5,331 nt of DNA from Flavonifractor avistercoris (GTDB lineage: Bacteria; Bacillota; Clostridia; Oscillospirales; Oscillospiraceae), in the NCBI GenBank assembly GCA_019119085.1, contig DWXT01000073.1, positions 1-5,331 of the forward strand, read 5' to 3'. The notes beneath the pieces were generated by a model. It ran no database searches. It was not told where the DNA came from and was given only the letters and a program-made list of their open reading frames with translations. A program made the translations under genes and the position numbers. Positions 5,292 through 5,331 of the stretch are shown here, in pieces (position 1 is the stretch's first letter; every line of letters begins with the position of its first letter).

Positions 5292-5331
5292 GCAGAATGC
5301 AGTTCGCCGCGCGCAGGATTTGTCCGCCTGA

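Noticed and set aside
5056..5331. 91-residue plus-strand open frame running off the right edge
   Set aside because: It starts inside the 4337 gene in another frame and reads through both hairpins, so it is not a plausible gene.

Overview
This window is GC-rich with compact, strongly GC3-biased genes and good AGGAGG-type ribosome binding sites. The solute-binding protein is a Cys-anchored lipoprotein with a Gly/Ser/Thr-rich tether, which suggests a Gram-positive cell envelope. Together these traits best fit a high-GC gut Clostridium of the Oscillospiraceae type (Flavonifractor, Lawsonibacter or Intestinimonas relatives). That taxonomic call is inference from style, not from a marker gene.

Positions 1-3867, minus strand: one probable operon read right to left, tctC - tctB - tctA - garD. 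The first three genes encode a complete tripartite tricarboxylate transporter (TTT). TctC is the substrate-capturing lipoprotein, TctB the small four-helix membrane subunit and TctA the large permease. The fourth gene, cut off by the left edge of the window, is the N-terminal 214 residues of a galactarate dehydratase (GarD; SAF plus UxaA-type architecture). The layout suggests uptake of a sugar diacid, most simply galactarate (mucate) or a related hexarate, and its first catabolic step, dehydration to 5-dehydro-4-deoxy-D-glucarate. Gaps are 16 bp (tctA-garD) and 19 bp (tctB-tctA). A 113-bp gap between tctC and tctB holds a long perfect GC-rich hairpin that may set the binding protein to permease ratio.

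Positions 3868-4336: an intergenic region of about 470 bp with an AT-rich core, between two divergent transcription units. It has candidate promoters facing both ways and several small repeats that look like operator half-sites. No credible gene was found in it.

Positions 4337-5212, plus strand: a 291-residue two-helix membrane protein with a cytoplasmic C-terminal domain. It has no confident function, though its layout resembles DUF3137 proteins. Positions 5213-5331: two consecutive hairpins. The second, with an A5/T5-flanked stem, looks like a bidirectional terminator and may be part of a dispersed genomic repeat. No RNA gene, transposase, CRISPR array or defence gene was recognised.
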